Assembly (NCBI RefSeq): GCF_008042045.1
Contig: NZ_RDBP01000012.1
Span: forward strand, 2,263,898-2,316,358
Direction of reading: 5' to 3'
DNA length: 52,461 nt
Origin: Streptomyces sp. T39
Lineage (GTDB): Bacteria; Actinomycetota; Actinomycetes; Streptomycetales; Streptomycetaceae
A model generated the notes under the pieces. The model was not told where the DNA came from and did not search any database. It was given only the letters and a program-made list of their open reading frames with translations. Position 1 is the first letter of the stretch, and the number at the start of each line of letters is the position of its first letter. A program made the position numbers and the translations under genes. Below are positions 1-8,317 of the stretch, piece after piece.

Positions 1-302
1 AGTTCGTGTGGCCCGGCTTCGGCGAGAACAGCCGCGTGCTGAAGTGGATCGGAACAGCCGCGTGCTGAAGTGGATCGTGGAGCGCCTGGACGGCAGCGCC
101 GAGGGCGTCGAGACCCCGATCGGCATCCTGCCGACCCGTGAGTCGCTCGACACCGACGGCCTGGACCTGGCCGACGACGACCTCGACTTCCTGCTCAAGG
201 TCGACACCGAGGTCTGGCGCGAGGAGGCCGCCCTGGTCCCCGAGCACCTCAACACCTTCGGCGACCACACGCCCAAGGAACTGTGGGACGAGTACCGCTC
301 CC
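1..302 (+). pseudogene. Duplicated 3' fragment of pckG (PEP carboxykinase)
   Basis: Bases 1-51 equal 3564-3614 and bases 52-302 equal 3589-3839 of the intact pckG in this window, with no mismatch seen. The overlap of these two blocks means a 26-bp segment (26-51) is repeated in tandem at 52-77. Because 26 is not a multiple of 3, the repeat shifts the frame, so the fragment could not encode a continuous PEPCK C-terminus. It starts at the window edge and stops three codons before the pckG stop, where unrelated kinase-like sequence begins. Exact identity means either a very recent duplication or an assembly artefact at a contig end; I favour the artefact. Confidence 0.85.
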
Positions 303-1006
303 ATGGGCCCCGCCTGGGTGCGGGCGGCATGGGCCGGGTGTACCTGGGGCGTTCCACCAGCGGCCGGATGGTCGCCGTGAAGGTGGTGCACGAGGGCGGC
401 AAGGTCCTCCTGCCGGTCGCTCTCGGCCCAGTGGACCATCGCCTCCCGCACGGCCCCCGTCACGGCTGCGGTGAGGACCCGGACCTCCAGGTCGCCCGGC
501 TCGCGGCCGGCCCGGGCGGCCACCGCGGCGGCCAGTTCCCGGGAGGTCTGCGCCAGCGTCCCGGTCATCCGGTCCCGCAGGGCGGGGACCTCGACCAGCA
601 GCCTGCGGCGCTGCCGCGTCGCCTCCGGCTCGTGCGCGGCGACGGCGGCCACCGCGTCCGTCAGGACGACCCGCAGGGAGGTGAGCGGGGCCTCGTCCGC
701 CGGGCGCGCCCGCAGGGCCGCCACCAGGGCTGGGTCGTACTCGTCGGTGAGGACGATGTCCTCCTTGGCGGGGAAGTAGCGGATCACCGTGGAGGGGGAC
801 ACCTCGGCCGCGTCCGCGATCTGCTCGATCGTCGTGGCGTCCCAGCCCAGTTCGGCGATCAGCCGGTACGTGGCACGGCGGATCGCGATCCGCGTCCTGA
901 TCTTCTTGCGCTCCCGCAGGCCGAGGCCGCGGTCGTGCGGATCCCGGGTGCGGGGGACGGGCGGTGCGGGCGGCGGTGTCGGTGCGGTGGCGGCCATGGC
1001 GCACAT
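1..1006 (-). CDS. TetR/AcrR-family transcriptional regulator, 3' end replaced (partial)
   Basis: From ATG 1006 (or ATG 997, three codons later) the minus strand encodes an Ala/Pro-rich leader, then a TetR DNA-binding domain: a helix around [20 protein letters not shown], the recognition region [20 protein letters not shown], and a C-terminal helical ligand domain reaching about residue 200 near base 395. TetR proteins are usually about 200 aa, so only the last residues appear lost. After that the frame runs, without a stop, through the antisense of the kinase and pckG fragments to the window edge, so the true stop is not visible. It lies 84 bp downstream of trhA on the same strand and may be co-transcribed. 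The palindrome at 1781-1798 is a candidate binding site (inference). Confidence 0.75.
   Translation of the reverse strand, partial: MCAMAATAPTPPPAPPVPRTRDPHDRGLGLRERKKIRTRIAIRRATYRLIAELGWDATTIEQIADAAEVSPSTVIRYFPAKEDIVLTDEYDPALVAALRARPADEAPLTSLRVVLTDAVAAVAAHEPEATRQRRRLLVEVPALRDRMTGTLAQTSRELAAAVAARAGREPGDLEVRVLTAAVTGAVREAMVHWAESDRQEDLAALVHHLHGDHPAAGGTPQVHPAHAARTQAGPMGAVLVPQFLGRVVAEGVEVLGDQGGLLAPDLGVDLEQEVEVVVGQVQAVGVERLTGRQDADRGLDALGAAVQALHDPLQHAAVPIHFSTRLFSPKPGHTN
303..395 (+). pseudogene. Fragment of a Ser/Thr protein kinase (glycine-rich loop and first beta strands)
   Basis: In the plus frame that continues from the pckG copy, the translation reads [19 protein letters not shown] followed by VAVKVV. 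This is the nucleotide-binding loop (G-x-G-x-x-G-x-V) and the VAVK lysine strand of an actinobacterial PknB-type kinase. No kinase sequence follows: from about base 395 the DNA is the antisense of a TetR gene. About 90 bases of a kinase gene are therefore stranded between two unrelated segments. The right limit is approximate because the join lies in or near gtgcacgag. It is not a functional gene. Confidence 0.7.
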
Positions 1007-1090
1007 TCTCGGCCACCGGCCGAGTCCCCCGCCGGCACCGCTGCCGGCGGCGGAAGGCGCGCCCTCGGGGCCGGTGCCGGGCGGGGCGGC

Positions 1091-1768
1091 TCAGGAGTGC
1101 TGGTAGGCGACGAGCGAGATGCCCACGTAGTGCACGACGAAGGCGGCCAGCGTGAGCGAGTGGAAGACCTCGTGGAAGCCGAACCAGCGCGGTGAGGGGT
1201 TGGGCCGCTTCATGCCGTAGATCACGCCGCCCGCGCTGTAGAGCAGGCCGCCCACGACCACCAGGACCAGCACCGCGACCCCGCCCTTGCGCATGAAGTC
1301 GGGGAGGAAGAAGACCGCCGCCCAGCCCATCGCGATGTAGCAGGGCGTGTAGAGCCAGCGGGGGGCGCCGACCCAGAACACCCGGAAGGCGATGCCCGCC
1401 GCGGCCGCCGCCCAGATCGCCCACAGCAGGACCCGACCGGTGGAGTCGGGGAGCAGGAGCAGGGTGAGGGGCGTGTAGGTGCCGGCGATGATCAGGAAGA
1501 TGTTGGCGTGGTCGAGCCGTCGCAGGACGGCGGTGGCCTTCGGTCCCCAGGTGCCGCGGTGGTAGAGCGCGCTCACGCCGAAGAGCAGGCAGGCGGTGAG
1601 GGCGAAGATGCCGCAGGCGATCTTGCCGCGTGTCGAGTGGGCGAGGGCGGTCAGCACGATCCCGGAGACGAGGGCGGCGGGGAACATGCCGGCGTGGAGC
1701 CAGCCGCGCAGCCGGGGCTTCACCTGCTGGAGTGCGTTCTCGGTCGCTTCGAGTGCGGCTGACGTCAT
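1091..1768 (-). CDS. trhA: PAQR-family membrane homeostasis protein TrhA (hemolysin III family)
   Basis: A 225-aa integral membrane protein with about seven hydrophobic segments. The family signatures are visible: the SALYHRGTW motif after the second helix, [19 protein letters not shown] in the middle, and the C-terminal [19 protein letters not shown] histidine motif. These conserved H, D and S residues are the predicted metal site of the PAQR/hemolysin-III family. The bacterial family is linked to membrane-lipid or membrane-energy homeostasis; haemolysis is a historical name. The start is ATG 1768, because the 31 upstream codons would run through the promoter palindrome. The 84-bp gap to the TetR gene suggests an operon. 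Confidence 0.9.
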   Translation of the reverse strand: MTSAALEATENALQQVKPRLRGWLHAGMFPAALVSGIVLTALAHSTRGKIACGIFALTACLLFGVSALYHRGTWGPKATAVLRRLDHANIFLIIAGTYTPLTLLLLPDSTGRVLLWAIWAAAAAGIAFRVFWVGAPRWLYTPCYIAMGWAAVFFLPDFMRKGGVAVLVLVVVGGLLYSAGGVIYGMKRPNPSPRWFGFHEVFHSLTLAAFVVHYVGISLVAYQHS

Positions 1769-1780
1769 GCCGGGAATGTT

Positions 1781-1798
1781 ACCTACGCGACCGTAGGT
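1781..1798. promoter_or_regulatory. 18-bp palindromic operator upstream of trhA
   Basis: ACCTACGCGACCGTAGGT has perfect 7-bp arms (ACCTACG/CGTAGGT) around CGAC and ends 12 bp before the trhA start. Size, symmetry and place fit a TetR-family operator. The TetR gene just downstream of trhA is the natural candidate regulator (inference). Confidence 0.55.
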
Positions 1799-2035
1799 GA
1801 CAGGGGCCGTGTGGCGCCGCTCACGCCCCGCCCGGTCGCCGGGTGCGACACGCCCGCACATGTGGCCATCCTCACGCGCATAGGGGCACGCTCAGGTGAG
1901 AGGTCCTCTGGACATATGGGCGTCCGACGCCGATCATCAGATGAGTGCGGTCGGCACCGGATGAGCGCCTACGAAGCGTCCGGGTCGCAGCCCCCACGGG
2001 GCAACCAACTACAAACCCCTCACTTAGGAGCAATC

Positions 2036-3859
2036 GTGGCGCGCGACAACGCGGCTCCCGGCAACGCCCCGACCAACCACCAGGAACTGATCCGCTGGGT
2101 CGACGAGATCGCGGCGATCACCCAGCCCGAGCGCATCGTGTGGTGCGACGGCTCGGAGGCGGAGTACGAGCGCCTCGCCGAGGAACTGGTGGCCAAGGGC
2201 ACCTTCCGGAAACTCGACCCCGTCAAGCGCCCGAACTCGTACTACGCCGCCTCCGACCCGACCGACGTCGCGCGCGTCGAGGACCGGACCTTCATCTGCT
2301 CCGAGAAGGAGGAGGACGCGGGCCCGACCAACCACTGGAAGGCCCCGGCGGAGATGAAGGAGATCTTCGCGGGCGAGGACGGCATCTTCCGCGGCTCCAT
2401 GAAGGGCCGCACGATGTACGTCGTGCCCTTCTGCATGGGCCCGCTCGGCTCCCCGCTCTCCGCCATCGGCGTCGAGATCACCGACTCCGCCTACGTCGCC
2501 GTCTCCATGCGCACCATGACCCGCATGGGACAGCCCGTCCTCGACGAACTCGGCGACGACGGCTTCTTCGTCAAGGCCGTCCACACCCTCGGCGCCCCGC
2601 TCGCCGAGGGCGAGCAGGACGTGCCCTGGCCGTGCAACTCCACCAAGTACATCTCGCACTTCCCCGAGACCCGTGAGATCTGGTCCTTCGGCTCCGGCTA
2701 CGGCGGCAACGCCCTGCTCGGCAAGAAGTGCTACGCGCTGCGCATCGCCTCCGTCATGGCACGCGACGAGGGCTGGCTCGCCGAGCACATGCTCATCCTC
2801 AAGCTGACCCCGCCGCGCGGCGAGTCCCGCTACATCGCCGCCGCGTTCCCGTCCGCCTGCGGCAAGACCAACCTCGCCATGCTGGAGCCGACGATCCCCG
2901 GCTGGACGGTCGAGACCATCGGCGACGACATCGCCTGGATGCGCTTCGGCGAGGACGGCCGCCTCTACGCGATCAACCCGGAGGCCGGCTTCTTCGGCGT
3001 CGCGCCCGGCACCGGCGAGCACACCAACGCCAACGCCATGAAGACGCTGTGGGGCAACGCCGTCTTCACCAACGTCGCCCTCACCGACGACAACGACATC
3101 TGGTGGGAGGGCATGACCGAGACGGCGCCCGCCCACCTCACGGACTGGAAGGGCAACGACTGGACGCCCGCGTCCGACACCCCGGCCGCCCACCCCAACG
3201 CCCGCTTCACCGTGCCGGCCTCGCAGTGCCCGATCGCCGCGCCCGAGTGGGAGGACCCCAAGGGCGTGCCGATCTCGGCCATCCTCTTCGGTGGCCGCCG
3301 CGCCTCCGCCGTCCCGCTGGTCACCGAGTCCTTCGACTGGAACCACGGTGTCTTCCTCGGCGCCAACGTCGCCTCCGAGAAGACCGCCGCCGCCGAGGGC
3401 AAGGTCGGCGAGCTGCGCCGCGACCCCTTCGCCATGCTGCCGTTCTGCGGCTACAACATGGGCGACTACATGGCGCACTGGGTCAAGGTCGGCGCCTCGG
3501 CCGACGCGGCCAAGCTGCCCAAGATCTACTACGTCAACTGGTTCCGCAAGAACGACGCGGGCAAGTTCGTGTGGCCCGGCTTCGGCGAGAACAGCCGCGT
3601 GCTGAAGTGGATCGTGGAGCGCCTGGACGGCAGCGCCGAGGGCGTCGAGACCCCGATCGGCATCCTGCCGACCCGTGAGTCGCTCGACACCGACGGCCTG
3701 GACCTGGCCGACGACGACCTCGACTTCCTGCTCAAGGTCGACACCGAGGTCTGGCGCGAGGAGGCCGCCCTGGTCCCCGAGCACCTCAACACCTTCGGCG
3801 ACCACACGCCCAAGGAACTGTGGGACGAGTACCGCTCCCTCGTCTCCCGCCTGGGCTGA
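2036..3859 (+). CDS. pckG: Phosphoenolpyruvate carboxykinase (GTP)
   Basis: A 607-aa GTP-dependent PEPCK, which interconverts oxaloacetate plus GTP with PEP plus CO2 plus GDP and is a main gluconeogenic enzyme in actinobacteria. The P-loop/kinase-1 motif [12 protein letters not shown] contains the hyper-reactive cysteine typical of the GTP class. Downstream lie FGGRR and a C-terminal [12 protein letters not shown] segment. Length matches the family. The start is GTG 2036, preceded by AGGAG at 2026-2030 with 5-base spacing; longer in-frame starts to 1811 lack family homology. It is monocistronic and ends at a strong hairpin. Bases 3564-3839 are repeated exactly at the left window edge. Confidence 0.97.
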   Translation: MARDNAAPGNAPTNHQELIRWVDEIAAITQPERIVWCDGSEAEYERLAEELVAKGTFRKLDPVKRPNSYYAASDPTDVARVEDRTFICSEKEEDAGPTNHWKAPAEMKEIFAGEDGIFRGSMKGRTMYVVPFCMGPLGSPLSAIGVEITDSAYVAVSMRTMTRMGQPVLDELGDDGFFVKAVHTLGAPLAEGEQDVPWPCNSTKYISHFPETREIWSFGSGYGGNALLGKKCYALRIASVMARDEGWLAEHMLILKLTPPRGESRYIAAAFPSACGKTNLAMLEPTIPGWTVETIGDDIAWMRFGEDGRLYAINPEAGFFGVAPGTGEHTNANAMKTLWGNAVFTNVALTDDNDIWWEGMTETAPAHLTDWKGNDWTPASDTPAAHPNARFTVPASQCPIAAPEWEDPKGVPISAILFGGRRASAVPLVTESFDWNHGVFLGANVASEKTAAAEGKVGELRRDPFAMLPFCGYNMGDYMAHWVKVGASADAAKLPKIYYVNWFRKNDAGKFVWPGFGENSRVLKWIVERLDGSAEGVETPIGILPTRESLDTDGLDLADDDLDFLLKVDTEVWREEAALVPEHLNTFGDHTPKELWDEYRSLVSRLG

Positions 3860-3872
3860 CCCGCCGACCCGT

Positions 3873-3909
3873 GGAAGGGCCCCGGAGCACCTCGCTCCGG
3901 GGCCCTTCC
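3873..3909 (+). terminator. Rho-independent-type hairpin after pckG
   Basis: A perfect 16-bp stem with a 5-base loop starts 14 bp after the pckG stop (core arms GGGCCCCGGAGC/GCTCCGGGGCCC). There is no U-tract, as is usual in Streptomyces. Confidence 0.8.
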
Positions 3910-4108
3910 GGCGTGTCGGCACGACCGCCGCGCTCCGGCCGGATTCCGCGCGACCCGGCGCAGCGCCTGCTGCCGGCAGCCGCGGATCTCCTCGAAGGCC
4001 CCGTCCGGCGGACCGCGCAGCACGCCGGAGTCGGAGGCGATCGCGTCGGCCCGCCCCCGCGGCACCGGCAGGAGGCAGGGCGGGGGACGGCGGCGGGGAG
4101 GGTGGCAA

Positions 4109-4141
4109 CCCGGTCCGCGGCCTCCCCGGCCGCGGACCGGG
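4109..4141 (-). terminator. Hairpin downstream of the 128-aa gene
   Basis: A perfect 14-bp stem (arms CCCGGTCCGCGGCC/GGCCGCGGACCGGG) with a TCCCC loop lies 4 bp past the stop of the minus-strand gene ending at 4146. Between this and the pckG terminator (3910-4108) I see nothing else. Confidence 0.65.
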
Positions 4142-4145
4142 GCCG

Positions 4146-4532
4146 TCAGGAGGTGCCGACCAGGTGGCGGCTCTTCAGGGCGGCCGCGTGCGCGTCCATG
4201 CGCTGTGCGGCCAGGATCGCGACGGCCGTGTCCGCGCGGGAGGCGGCGACGACCAGGGCGCGGCCCGCGAGGGCGTGCGCGCGCCGGTGGAGGGCGGCGG
4301 GGTCGGCGTGGCTGAGCGCCGCGTGCCGGGCGGGCGGCGCGCCGCGCAGCCGCGCCACCTGCGCGGCGACGGCCTCGGCGGCCTCGTCGAGACCGAGCTC
4401 GTCGGTGACGGCGAGCAGGGCGGCGAGATGCCCGGCGAGCTGGATGTCCAGCTCCGCCTCGCGGCTGCGGTGGGGGTGCTGCGCGTCGTCGGCCATCGAG
4501 TGGACCGACTTGCTGCGGATCGGCTCGTACAT
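4146..4532 (-). CDS. Hypothetical protein, 128 aa, alpha-helical
   Basis: I do not recognise a family. The protein is soluble and Ala/Leu-rich, probably all helical, with no signal peptide, membrane segment or obvious catalytic motif. Its N-terminus has several His, Asp and Glu residues (HSMADDAQHPHRSREAE) that could bind metal, but that is speculation. The start is ATG 4532, preceded by AGGAGG at a 9-base distance, a strong ribosome site that supports a real gene. Its upstream region has an AT-rich partly symmetric element resembling Fur-family boxes (separate entry). It is followed by its own terminator, so it is a single-gene unit. Confidence 0.75.
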   Translation of the reverse strand: MYEPIRSKSVHSMADDAQHPHRSREAELDIQLAGHLAALLAVTDELGLDEAAEAVAAQVARLRGAPPARHAALSHADPAALHRRAHALAGRALVVAASRADTAVAILAAQRMDAHAAALKSRHLVGTS

Positions 4533-4564
4533 GGGGATGGCCTCCTGCTCACGGTCAGGAGACC

Positions 4565-4592
4565 ATCCTACATTGGATTCAGTCTAAAGTTG
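4565..4592 (-). promoter_or_regulatory. Candidate promoter with Fur-family-like operator
   Basis: On the minus strand, 4592-4571 reads ACTTTAGACTGAATCCAATG, unusually AT-rich for this genome, directly followed by TAGGAT (4570-4565), a plausible -10. The GACTGAATCCA core resembles FurA/CatR-type boxes of actinobacteria such as the mycobacterial furA-katG operator (TTGACTGATTCCA). This assignment is by resemblance only. Confidence 0.35.
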
Positions 4593-4631
4593 ATGCCGGT
4601 CGTGAGATTGCCGCGGGCGATCTCACGACCC

Positions 4632-5843
4632 TCAGTGCTGTCCGTAGCCGTCGAGGAAGCTGCCGATCCGGGTCACCGCGTCCGCCAGGTCGTCGGCCGA
4701 CGGCAGGGTCACGATGCGGAAGTGGTCCGGCTCCGGCCAGTTGAAGCCCGACCCGTGGACCACCATGATCTTCTCGGCCCGCAGCAGGTCCAGCACCATC
4801 TGCCGGTCGTCCTTGATCTTGTAGACCGAGGGGTCGAGCCGCGGGAACAGGTACAGCGCCCCCTTCGGCTTCACACACGTGATGCCGGGGATCTGCGTCA
4901 GCAGGTCGTACGCGGTGTCGCGCTGCTCCAGCAGCCGCCCGCCCGGCAGCACCAGCTGCTCGATCGACTGCCGCCCGCCGAGCGCCGTGGCGACCGCGTG
5001 CTGCGACGGCATGTTGGCGCACAGCCGCATGTTGGCCAGGATCGTCAGACCCTCGATGTAGGAGGAGGCGTGCGCCTTGGGCCCGCACACCGCGAGCCAG
5101 CCGGAGCGGTAGCCGGCCACCCGGTAGTTCTTGGAGAGGCCGTTGAAGGTCAGGACCAGCAGGTCGGGCGCGATCGCGGCGGTCGGCGTGTGGGTGGCGC
5201 CGTCGTAGAGGATCCGGTCGTAGATCTCGTCCGAGCAGACCACCAGGTTGTGCCGCCGGGCGATCTCGGTGAGGGAGCGCAGCATCGCGTCGTCGTAGAC
5301 CGCGCCGGTGGGGTTGTTGGGGTTGATGATCACGATCGCCTTGGTGCGGTCGGTGATCTTCCGTTCGATGTCCGCCAGGTCGGGCATCCAGTCCGACTGC
5401 TCGTCGCAGCGGTAGTGCACGGCCGTGCCGCCGGACAGGGAGACCGACGCCGTCCACAGCGGGTAGTCGGGCGACGGCACGAGCACCTCGTCGCCGTCGT
5501 CCAGCAGTGCCTGCATCGACATCTGGATCAGCTCGGAGACGCCGTTGCCCAGGTAGACGTCCTCGACGTCGAGCTCGATCCCCTTGGTCTGGTAGTGCTG
5601 CATCACGCCGCGGCGGGCGGAGAGCAGACCCTTGGCGTCGCCGTAGCCGTGCGCGCTGCCGACGTTGCGCAGGATGTCCTCGAGGATCTCCGGCGGGCAT
5701 TCGAAACCGAAGGCCGCGGGGTTGCCCGTGTTGAGCTTGAGGATGCGGTGCCCTGCCGCCTCGAGGCGCATCGCTTCCTCGAGGACCGGGCCCCGGATCT
5801 CGTAACAGACATTCGCGAGCTTCGTGGACTGGATCACCTGCAT
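4632..5843 (-). CDS. PLP-dependent aminotransferase, AlaA/alanine aminotransferase type
   Basis: A 403-aa fold-type I (class I/II) aminotransferase. Visible family features are the N-terminal LNTGNPAAFGF substrate loop, GYGDAKG, the phosphate and ring contacts PSPDYPLW and NPNNPTGAVY, the aspartate in CSDEIYD, and the Schiff-base lysine in TFNGLSKNYRVAGYRSGW. The YRVAGYRSGW region and overall sequence look like AlaA-type alanine:2-oxoglutarate transaminases, linking alanine to pyruvate; exact specificity is inferred. Length is normal. The ATG at 5843 is directly followed by conserved sequence. It sits alone between the 128-aa gene and a divergent methyltransferase. Confidence 0.9.
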   Translation of the reverse strand: MQVIQSTKLANVCYEIRGPVLEEAMRLEAAGHRILKLNTGNPAAFGFECPPEILEDILRNVGSAHGYGDAKGLLSARRGVMQHYQTKGIELDVEDVYLGNGVSELIQMSMQALLDDGDEVLVPSPDYPLWTASVSLSGGTAVHYRCDEQSDWMPDLADIERKITDRTKAIVIINPNNPTGAVYDDAMLRSLTEIARRHNLVVCSDEIYDRILYDGATHTPTAAIAPDLLVLTFNGLSKNYRVAGYRSGWLAVCGPKAHASSYIEGLTILANMRLCANMPSQHAVATALGGRQSIEQLVLPGGRLLEQRDTAYDLLTQIPGITCVKPKGALYLFPRLDPSVYKIKDDRQMVLDLLRAEKIMVVHGSGFNWPEPDHFRIVTLPSADDLADAVTRIGSFLDGYGQH

Positions 5844-6205
5844 GCCGTGAGGCTACCGGGGTCCGGAGGTGATCGCTCCGGGCCGCGCACCGCGGAAAGC
5901 ACGGGGTGAATGTCCCGGTTTGATGCTTCCGGTGGCGGGGTCGCCCGGCGTCCTTCGAATGGAGGTCTCCGCCGGTCGGCGGCCTGCGATTCCCACGATC
6001 GGCGACCGGGTGTTGCGCTCGTCACCCCGGCACCCCGGACGGGTGGTACCCGTGCGATAAGGTGTGCGTCCGCGCATGTCAGGACCGACCCGGGAGGTGA
6101 GCCCGATTTTTGCAGTCGCAGGCCGGGTGCCCTCCTCCACAGGCCGTGCGGTCCACCGGGACTAGGTGACCGCGAGGGCGCCCTCGGGTACCCGAAAGGC
6201 TTTCC
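5844..6205. other. Divergent intergenic region, aminotransferase / methyltransferase
   Basis: There are 362 bp without a convincing ORF. Small palindromes are CGGGTGGTACCCG at 6040-6052, followed by GATAAGGT (6056-6063) as a weak plus-strand -10, and CGAGGGCGCCCTCG at 6173-6186 just upstream of the methyltransferase start. No known operator was recognised. Confidence 0.4.
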
Positions 6206-7003
6206 ATGCCGGTTCCACCGACATCTCCCGCTCTCGAATCCGTCGTCATCACGCTGCGCACCGCAGGCTGTGTCTTCGCCGAGGACGAGGCCGCGCTGCT
6301 CGCGGCCGCCGCCCGAAACGGCGCCGAACTGCTCGCCATGGCCGACCGCCGTGCCTCCGGCCTCCCGCTGGAACACGTCGTCGGCTGGGCCGAGTTCCGC
6401 GGTCTGCGGATCGCCGTGGACCCCGGTGTCTTCGTCCCCCGCAGGCGGACCGAGTTCCTCGTGGAACGCGCCGTCGCCGCCGCCCCGCCCGGTGCCGTCG
6501 TGGTCGACCTCTGCTGCGGCTCCGGGGCCCTCGGCGCCGCGGTGATCGACGCGCTCGGCGGCGGAGAACTGCACGCCGCCGACATCGAGCCCGCCGCCGT
6601 GCGCTGCGCCCGGCGCAACGTCGGGCCCTTCGGGGGCCTGGTCCACGAGGGCGACCTCTACGCTCCCCTCCCCGCGGACCTCATGGGGCGGGTCGACGTG
6701 CTGCTCGCCAACGCCCCCTATGTCCCGACCGGCGAACTCGCCCTGCTGCCCGCGGAGGCGCGGGACCACGAGCCGCTCGTCGCGCTCGACGGCGGCGCCG
6801 ACGGCCTCGACGTCCAGCGGCGGGTGGCCGCCGGGGCGGCGCGGTGGCTCGCCCCGGGCGGGGTGCTCCACGTCGAGACCAGCGGCCGGCAGACGCCCTG
6901 GACGGTGGCGGCGTTCACCGCGCACGGCCTCGACCCGCGGGTGGAGGTCTGCGGCGAACGGGACGCCACCGTGGTCAGCGGCACCAGGTCGGCGGTGCGG
7001 TAG
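6206..7003 (+). CDS. PrmC/HemK-like class I SAM-dependent methyltransferase
   Basis: A 265-aa protein with an N-terminal helical part, PLEHVVGWAEFRGLRIAVDPGVFVPRR-type linker features (quoted in part: GVFVPRRRTEFLVE), the SAM motif I VVDLCCGSGALG, an acidic AADIEP ribose-binding strand, and NAPYVPTG where true PrmC/HemK enzymes have NPPY. PrmC methylates the GGQ glutamine of release factors. The NAPY variant places this gene in the PrmC-related group of unknown substrate. The start is ATG 6206, with AAAGG 6 bases upstream. It is transcribed alone and faces the chaplin gene. Confidence 0.85.
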   Translation: MPVPPTSPALESVVITLRTAGCVFAEDEAALLAAAARNGAELLAMADRRASGLPLEHVVGWAEFRGLRIAVDPGVFVPRRRTEFLVERAVAAAPPGAVVVDLCCGSGALGAAVIDALGGGELHAADIEPAAVRCARRNVGPFGGLVHEGDLYAPLPADLMGRVDVLLANAPYVPTGELALLPAEARDHEPLVALDGGADGLDVQRRVAAGAARWLAPGGVLHVETSGRQTPWTVAAFTAHGLDPRVEVCGERDATVVSGTRSAVR

Positions 7004-7028
7004 CCGCACGGCGACGTCCACGCAAGAA

Positions 7029-7060
7029 GCCCCGGGCGGCGGGGGACCGCTGTCCGGGGC
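7029..7060. terminator. Weak hairpin after methyltransferase
   Basis: GCCCCGG at 7029-7035 can pair with CCGGGGC at 7054-7060 across an 18-base loop that can itself fold. It lies between convergent genes ending at 7003 and 7100 and may serve both. Confidence 0.4.
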
Positions 7061-7099
7061 CTCTTCGTCACCGCGCGCTCACGGCGCCGTGACGGCGCG

Positions 7100-7330
7100 T
7101 CAGGCGTTGATGCAGGTGTTGCCGAACGCCGGGTTCAGCAGCGCGATCACGTTGATCGAGTTGCCGCAGACGTTCACCGGGATGTGGATCGGGACCTGGA
7201 CCACGTTGCCCGACAGCACACCCGGGGAACCGACAGCGGCGCCCGCGGCACCCGCGTCGGCCATGGCGGGCGTGGCGCCGCCGAGCGCCAGGACGAGACC
7301 GGCGACGACTGCTGCAGCCTTCTTGTGCAT
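7100..7330 (-). CDS. Short chaplin (hydrophobic aerial-surface protein)
   Basis: A 76-aa secreted protein: a Lys-Lys signal peptide with AMADA cleavage region, then one chaplin domain starting AVGSPGVLSGNVVQVPIH and ending NPAFGNTCINA. The two conserved cysteines (VCGN and NTCIN) are present. Chaplins self-assemble into amyloid-like fibrils that make aerial hyphae and spores hydrophobic. With no sortase motif or second domain it is a short chaplin (the ChpD-H class). The start is ATG 7330 with AAAGGA about 8 bases upstream. It lies next to rodlin genes, as chpD does near rdlA/rdlB in S. coelicolor (recalled). Confidence 0.95.
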   Translation of the reverse strand: MHKKAAAVVAGLVLALGGATPAMADAGAAGAAVGSPGVLSGNVVQVPIHIPVNVCGNSINVIALLNPAFGNTCINA

Positions 7331-7625
7331 TATTTCGATCCTTTCAGCAGGGGCGCGGTACGCAGCGCGGCCTTCGCGCCGCGCAGCCGCATTTCACGTG
7401 CTGCGGGCGTGCGCCTCCGCAGACTGGTAACGATTCGCTTCCCGATGGGAAACCGGTCGGTGACCGCCGGTTCGAAAAGTCACTCGTATGCCCCACCGAT
7501 AATGGGTCGAACCGCTGAGCGGAATACGACCAAGAATTCATGATGATGTGATGAATTCAGGAACGGGGGGCCGGGTGATTTTCCCCTGCGTGCCGCCGGG
7601 TGCGGGAAGCCTGCCGCCCGGCAGG
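7331..7625. promoter_or_regulatory. Upstream region of the chaplin gene
   Basis: No ORF is credible here. On the minus strand CGTTACC (7432-7426) is identical to the -35-like element of the second chaplin promoter (27210-27204), but no CGTTGA -10 follows at the right spacing, so the promoter call is tentative. A long 5' leader is likely. Confidence 0.35.
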
Positions 7626-7662
7626 GGACTGCCCCCGTGCGCGGGGCGCACGGGGGCAGTCC
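7626..7662 (-). terminator. Strong hairpin downstream of rodlin 1
   Basis: A perfect 16-bp stem (GGACTGCCCCCGTGCG with its complement) and a 5-base CGGGG loop lie 13 bp after the rodlin stop codon. Confidence 0.8.
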
Positions 7663-7675
7663 TCGGTCCGCTGCG

Positions 7676-8089
7676 TCAGTCGCGGGCGGAGACGCCGTTC
7701 TCCGACAGGATCGGGATGTCGCTGAGGATGTGCGACAGGGGCTCGTCGCCCTTGGCCTGGGTCGAGTTCTCGACGCACTGCTGGTTCTGCGGGGCGGACA
7801 GGATCGGGATGTCCTGGACCGCGATCGGCACGAGGCCGATCAGCGAACCGACGTTGGCCTTGGCCGGCAGGCCGATGCAGGGCTTGTTGAGCGAACCCTG
7901 GACCAGGCTCATCTGCGGGCTCATGTCGCCGTGGGTGGCGGCGTTGCCGTAGGACTGCGAGGCGCCGGTGCCGCTCTCCGAGAAGGTGCCCTCGTTGTCG
8001 CCGACGGCGAGAGCCTGCGGGGCCATGGCCGCGCCGGCGCCCACCATCGAAGCGGTGACCATGGCCGTCGTCAGAATCTTCTTGATCAC
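7676..8089 (-). CDS. Rodlin (RdlA/RdlB family)
   Basis: A 137-aa secreted protein with a MIKK signal peptide ending near PQALA. The mature part has the rodlin landmarks GDMSPQMSLVQGSLNKPCIG, the IGLVPIAVQDIPIL segment and NQQCVENSTQAKGDEPLSH, with two conserved cysteines. Rodlins pack chaplin fibrils into the paired rodlets seen on spores and aerial hyphae. The start is GTG 8089, because the MIKK signal sequence begins there; the ribosome site is weak (GGGACA). The mature domain is nearly the same as that of the rodlin at 9079-9492, so the pair is a tandem duplication separated by an oppositely oriented VKOR gene. Confidence 0.95.
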   Translation of the reverse strand: MIKKILTTAMVTASMVGAGAAMAPQALAVGDNEGTFSESGTGASQSYGNAATHGDMSPQMSLVQGSLNKPCIGLPAKANVGSLIGLVPIAVQDIPILSAPQNQQCVENSTQAKGDEPLSHILSDIPILSENGVSARD

Positions 8090-8317
8090 TTACTTGTCCC
8101 TTTTCTTTGTGAACGCACGAACGCGGTGCAGCCTGATCAACAGACGGCCACCGCGTTTGGTTGCGGCCGTTCACCCGAATGCAGCACTCCTTTCGTATGG
8201 CTCCGTCAGGGGTGTGGCGCCCGCCCGGGGTGATGAATGGATTCTGCACCCCGGGAGCCCCCGTCCGGTGCGGCACAATAGGCGGATCCATCGAGTCGAG
8301 CGAGCGGTGAATTCATT
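8090..8317. promoter_or_regulatory. Divergent promoter region rodlin 1 / VKOR
   Basis: On the minus strand the segment GTTCGTGCGTTCA (8123-8111 region) closely matches GTTCGTGCGTTGA in the promoter of the second chaplin (27195-27183), suggesting the same class of -10 element. No matching CGTTACC -35 is present at the same distance. A shared sigma factor (BldN-like) is inferred only. Confidence 0.35.

Noticed and set aside
8..1195. 395-codon plus-strand frame at the left edge
   Set aside because: It is a chimera of the pckG fragment, the kinase fragment and the antisense of TetR and trhA; only short parts are coding-derived.
2024..4108. 694-codon minus-strand frame opposite pckG
   Set aside because: It is antisense to a certain gene, with Val/Gly/Arg-rich GC-shadow composition and no domain.
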